This document shows, in pieces, positions 61,599-64,000 of a DNA stretch of 64,000 nucleotides. The translations under genes and the position numbers were made by a program. The stretch's first letter is position 1; the number at the start of each line of letters is the position of its first letter. A model generated the notes under the pieces. That model did no database searches and was not told the DNA's origin. It saw nothing but the letters and a program-made list of their open reading frames with translations. Source of the DNA: Bacillus alkalicellulosilyticus. GTDB lineage: Bacteria; Bacillota; Bacilli; Bacillales; Bacillaceae_F. The stretch covers positions 4,310,068 through 4,374,067 of the forward strand of contig NZ_KV917381.1 in the NCBI RefSeq assembly GCF_002019795.1, in the 5' to 3' direction.

Positions 61599-63452
61599 TT
61601 AGTCAATGGTTACCACAGTGTTCCTACCATTTTCTTTCGCCAAGTACAGGGCTGTGTCAGCTTCTCTAATTAGGAAGGTGCTCTCCTTATTAGGATTAGC
61701 AACAACCGACGCCACCCCGATACTTACAGTTACATAGTTTGAGATTAATGATTTAGTATGCGGAATTTCTTGGTCTTCAATGTCCTTTCTGCAACGATTG
61801 GCAAGTTCTACAGCTTCACTTCTTGCTGTATTTGGCAACAGTATAGCAAATTCTTCTCCACCAAATCTTGCAACCAACTGTGACTTTTTGTTAAACGTGT
61901 TTTGAAGAACTAACGCAATTTGTTTCAAGCAATCGTCTCCACTAAGATGTCCATATTCATCGTTGTATAATTTGAAGTAATCAACATCTAACAAAAGTAA
62001 GCATATGGATTCTTTCTTTTCATTCGATACGTCCCACTGTTCAGATAATTTTTTATCAAATAGTCGTCTATTGGCTACATTCGTTAATCCATCTAAGTAA
62101 GAGAGCTTTCTTAGCTGCTCATTCATTGTTAACAATTGCTGTTGCGAGTCTTCAAGTTCTTTTGTTCGATTTCTAATTTTTTCATCTAATGATTCGTTGG
62201 CTTCCTTTAACTGTTCTCGGATGGTTTCTACCTCTCGAAATGCTCTAGATTGCTTTGAAAAGGTTACATAAGACTGAGCAAATACAAAAATGAGTAATCC
62301 AAACGCAGTTAATGGTTTTCCATAGACGACATTTTGAGCCACTAAAATATCAAAAATGACGGTTGAAGCAAAGAGAATATAGCAAAAAAGCATTAAAACC
62401 GAACCTCTTCGATTTTTTTTCACCGCATTTAAGAGGACCACTAAAAAATAAATAATAACAACAACAGTAATTGAATTATAAATAATTAGTACATTCGAAT
62501 ACACAATGGCTGGAGTCATCAGAACCAGACTAGAAAAAATAAATCCAAGAAATGCATTAATCTTCGTCACACGTTCAGATGCTTCTTCTCTAAACATGTA
62601 ATATAAAAAATAAGAGAAAAAAGGAACCGATATATAATACCAAAAGTAAGAAAATTTAGTTACTACCTCCATCGGGGCTTCAGGAAACCAATTCACTAAT
62701 ATAATTTCACCTACAGCTATGGATCGTAGACTTATTGCAATACAAAATAAACCAAACCATAACGGAACCTTGTCTTTGCGGCGATTGATATATTGCCCAA
62801 TATGAATAACTCCCACTAATATCAAACTGGCAAATAACATATATTCAAACGCCACATAATTTGTATGTGCTTGTTGTACTTGTTCCACTAACCCAATAGT
62901 TGGCGGAAACCAAATACCCCCTTCTCTAAAGTGAAAGTTAGATATTTGTATCAACAGTTCAGTTGTCTGACCTGTTCCAATAAAAGTAACTCTTTGCGTA
63001 TTAAATTGAGGCTGTTCCTGCTCTGCTGTTTTTCCAACCACACCTGCGCTAGCTACTTCTCTACCATCTAACCACATCGAATAGGCAGAGTGAAAGTCCA
63101 TCATTTTTAACGAATAGATTTCACCTTCTACGAGCCCCGTTATCAGAAGTCGATAAGTAGCAAATCCTTCAGGTCTGTCTATTTTGCTCCAGAGCAAGGG
63201 AACATGTAATACTTCAGGTTCTATGTCGGTATTTTCAAGCATTTCATGTGTAACAAGCTCATCCCAGTAAATTTTCCATTCTCCTTCTAAACTGACTGTA
63301 CCCTGTGAACGGAAGTCCCATGAATCAAAAGAAATACTTCCATCCTTAACATGAGGCTGTTCCTGTGCTTGTCCAACATTCCCTAAGAATAAGATGAATA
63401 CTACGGCAAAAGGGATAAAAATAATAGGTAAAAATAACTTAGATGTTTTCAT
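61599..63452 (-). CDS. 7TMR-DISM diguanylate cyclase
   Basis: A 617-residue receptor: signal peptide (1-29), an extracytoplasmic jelly-roll like that of glycoside hydrolase family 2 sugar-binding domains (~45-190; GEWKIYWDEL, ATYRL), seven membrane helices (~200-395), a coiled coil (~400-460) and a GGDEF domain with GGEEF at ~530. There is no EAL domain and no RxxD inhibitory site, so it should be an active synthase of c-di-GMP. A carbohydrate ligand is inferred from the jelly-roll. AGTAGGGG precedes the ATG. Confidence 0.9.
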   Translation of the reverse strand: MKTSKLFLPIIFIPFAVVFILFLGNVGQAQEQPHVKDGSISFDSWDFRSQGTVSLEGEWKIYWDELVTHEMLENTDIEPEVLHVPLLWSKIDRPEGFATYRLLITGLVEGEIYSLKMMDFHSAYSMWLDGREVASAGVVGKTAEQEQPQFNTQRVTFIGTGQTTELLIQISNFHFREGGIWFPPTIGLVEQVQQAHTNYVAFEYMLFASLILVGVIHIGQYINRRKDKVPLWFGLFCIAISLRSIAVGEIILVNWFPEAPMEVVTKFSYFWYYISVPFFSYFLYYMFREEASERVTKINAFLGFIFSSLVLMTPAIVYSNVLIIYNSITVVVIIYFLVVLLNAVKKNRRGSVLMLFCYILFASTVIFDILVAQNVVYGKPLTAFGLLIFVFAQSYVTFSKQSRAFREVETIREQLKEANESLDEKIRNRTKELEDSQQQLLTMNEQLRKLSYLDGLTNVANRRLFDKKLSEQWDVSNEKKESICLLLLDVDYFKLYNDEYGHLSGDDCLKQIALVLQNTFNKKSQLVARFGGEEFAILLPNTARSEAVELANRCRKDIEDQEIPHTKSLISNYVTVSIGVASVVANPNKESTFLIREADTALYLAKENGRNTVVTID

Positions 63453-63547
63453 AATAGTACCCCTACTAAAAAGATTCTAATTACATGATTAGCTTAATTA
63501 GGATTCAAAAGCGACAACACTGAATATGCCGCTTGATTCGCTTGTAT

Positions 63548-64000
63548 TTAGATTATTTTTGCTGACTCATGTAACGCTTGATTTGTATCTTTGGCTTCAA
63601 GTTGTTTGTATCGGTAGTTTTGATCAAACAATGGGTTTGAAAGACCTAACGAGGATGTCCGAACATCACTCAAAGTGATTTGTATCGTCTGATTTGCTCA
63701 ACTATCGACTTGGAGAGCTATTGACTCACTTATTCCCGGTGTAGTTATCGTTCTTGGAACTAATACTGTTTCTGAAGTTGTTTGTTCAACCATAACCGTT
63801 CTTGTTACATTTTCAGTTGTTGTTTCTTCTCTCGTTTCAATCGTTTCTTTTTCTTCTTCTTATGACGTAAGTATCGTTCCCAATGCGCCAATGGCTATAT
63901 ATTGAGTACCATCCCAAACTACCCTCTTAAGATTTTGAGAGGATTCAGAATGTTTAGCAGTCCACGTTCGACCATCCTCTGAAATGATTATGGCTCCTTG
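63548..64000 (-). pseudogene. Decayed flagellin-like gene, partial at the window edge
   Basis: One minus-strand frame runs 150 codons with stops at 63860 (TAA) and 63698 (TGA) before ending at 63548. Upstream of the first stop it reads like a BNR-type repeat (SEDGRTWTA, VVWDGTQYIAIGALG). Then comes a Thr/Glu-rich stretch, then ANQTIQITLSDVRTSSLGLS, a typical flagellin C-terminal hinge. The order suggests a flagellin with an inserted variable domain, now inactivated; the coiled C terminus is missing. Confidence in the family is moderate. Confidence 0.6.

Noticed and set aside
61439-61669. 76-codon plus-strand frame before the DISM-GGDEF gene
   Set aside because: No ribosome site, crosses the terminator at 61549 and runs antisense into the GGDEF domain.

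Overview
The window is chromosomal DNA of an endospore-forming member of the Bacillaceae, related to but not Bacillus subtilis. It is AT-rich. It carries CwlJ and GerQ (spore germination), a PbpG-type penicillin-binding protein, HemQ (Gram-positive haem route), LipL and BshB2 (bacillithiol). The stretch from about 1 to 27.6 kb keeps the B. subtilis ywj-ywd gene order with gaps: fadF, clsB, ywiB-argS, speE-speB, pbpG, ywhD, ywgA, ywfO, lipL, pta, hemQ, cwlJ, gerQ, ywdK, ywdI, ung. No rRNA, tRNA or CRISPR array was seen. Many genes start with TTG or GTG behind strong Shine-Dalgarno sequences, so several starts given here are shorter than the longest open frame.

0-21 kb is mostly housekeeping: fatty-acid oxidation (fadF; fadH with an enoyl-CoA hydratase), lipid and polyamine synthesis, cell wall, lipoate, acetate and haem metabolism, and germination. 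The fadF and fadH promoters share a TGAAT-N4-ATTCA operator, present three times in all. 21-23 kb is an ECF sigma factor operon with a membrane protein likely to be its anti-sigma. 23-26.7 kb is a probable nitrogen-controlled operon in the order amt, DUF294 nucleotidyltransferase, DEDDh exonuclease, GlnR-like MerR regulator. Its promoter has one perfect GlnR/TnrA box near -49 and another just downstream of the start. A glnA at 39.6-40.9 kb has a similar box near -51 and lacks the Arg62 equivalent of B. subtilis GlnA.

27-44 kb is mixed: ung, hypothetical genes, an MpsC/DUF2294-like gene behind a terminated leader RNA, two SDR dehydrogenases, yojF-bshB2, a sugar ABC importer with beta-phosphoglucomutase, glnA, a LysM protein and the helicase gene cshA. 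At 31.96-33.19 kb a 1.23-kb element with imperfect terminal inverted repeats and a 7-bp target duplication splits a terminator hairpin and carries a membrane-anchored secreted protein gene.

44-64 kb is a surface-signalling region. It holds four GGDEF and/or EAL proteins: a cytosolic LacI-type sensor fused to PAS-GGDEF-EAL; a YuxH-like EAL-HDOD protein; a membrane GGDEF-EAL protein whose gene is followed 2 bases later by an orphan sugar-binding lipoprotein; and a 7TMR-DISM-GGDEF protein. Around them lie an L,D-transpeptidase with Ig-like repeats, a 49-residue SinI-like protein, a glycosidase-like protein, a processive family 2 glycosyltransferase paired with a DivIVA-like protein, and two decayed genes (nitric oxide synthase; a flagellin-like gene at the window end). 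Three of the c-di-GMP proteins have sugar-type input modules, which suggests carbohydrate-responsive control of attachment or exopolysaccharide.

The intergenic DNA is rich in repeats: two arrays with 52-bp units, a 113-bp array, and three dispersed hairpin families, members of which are nested inside one another at least twice.
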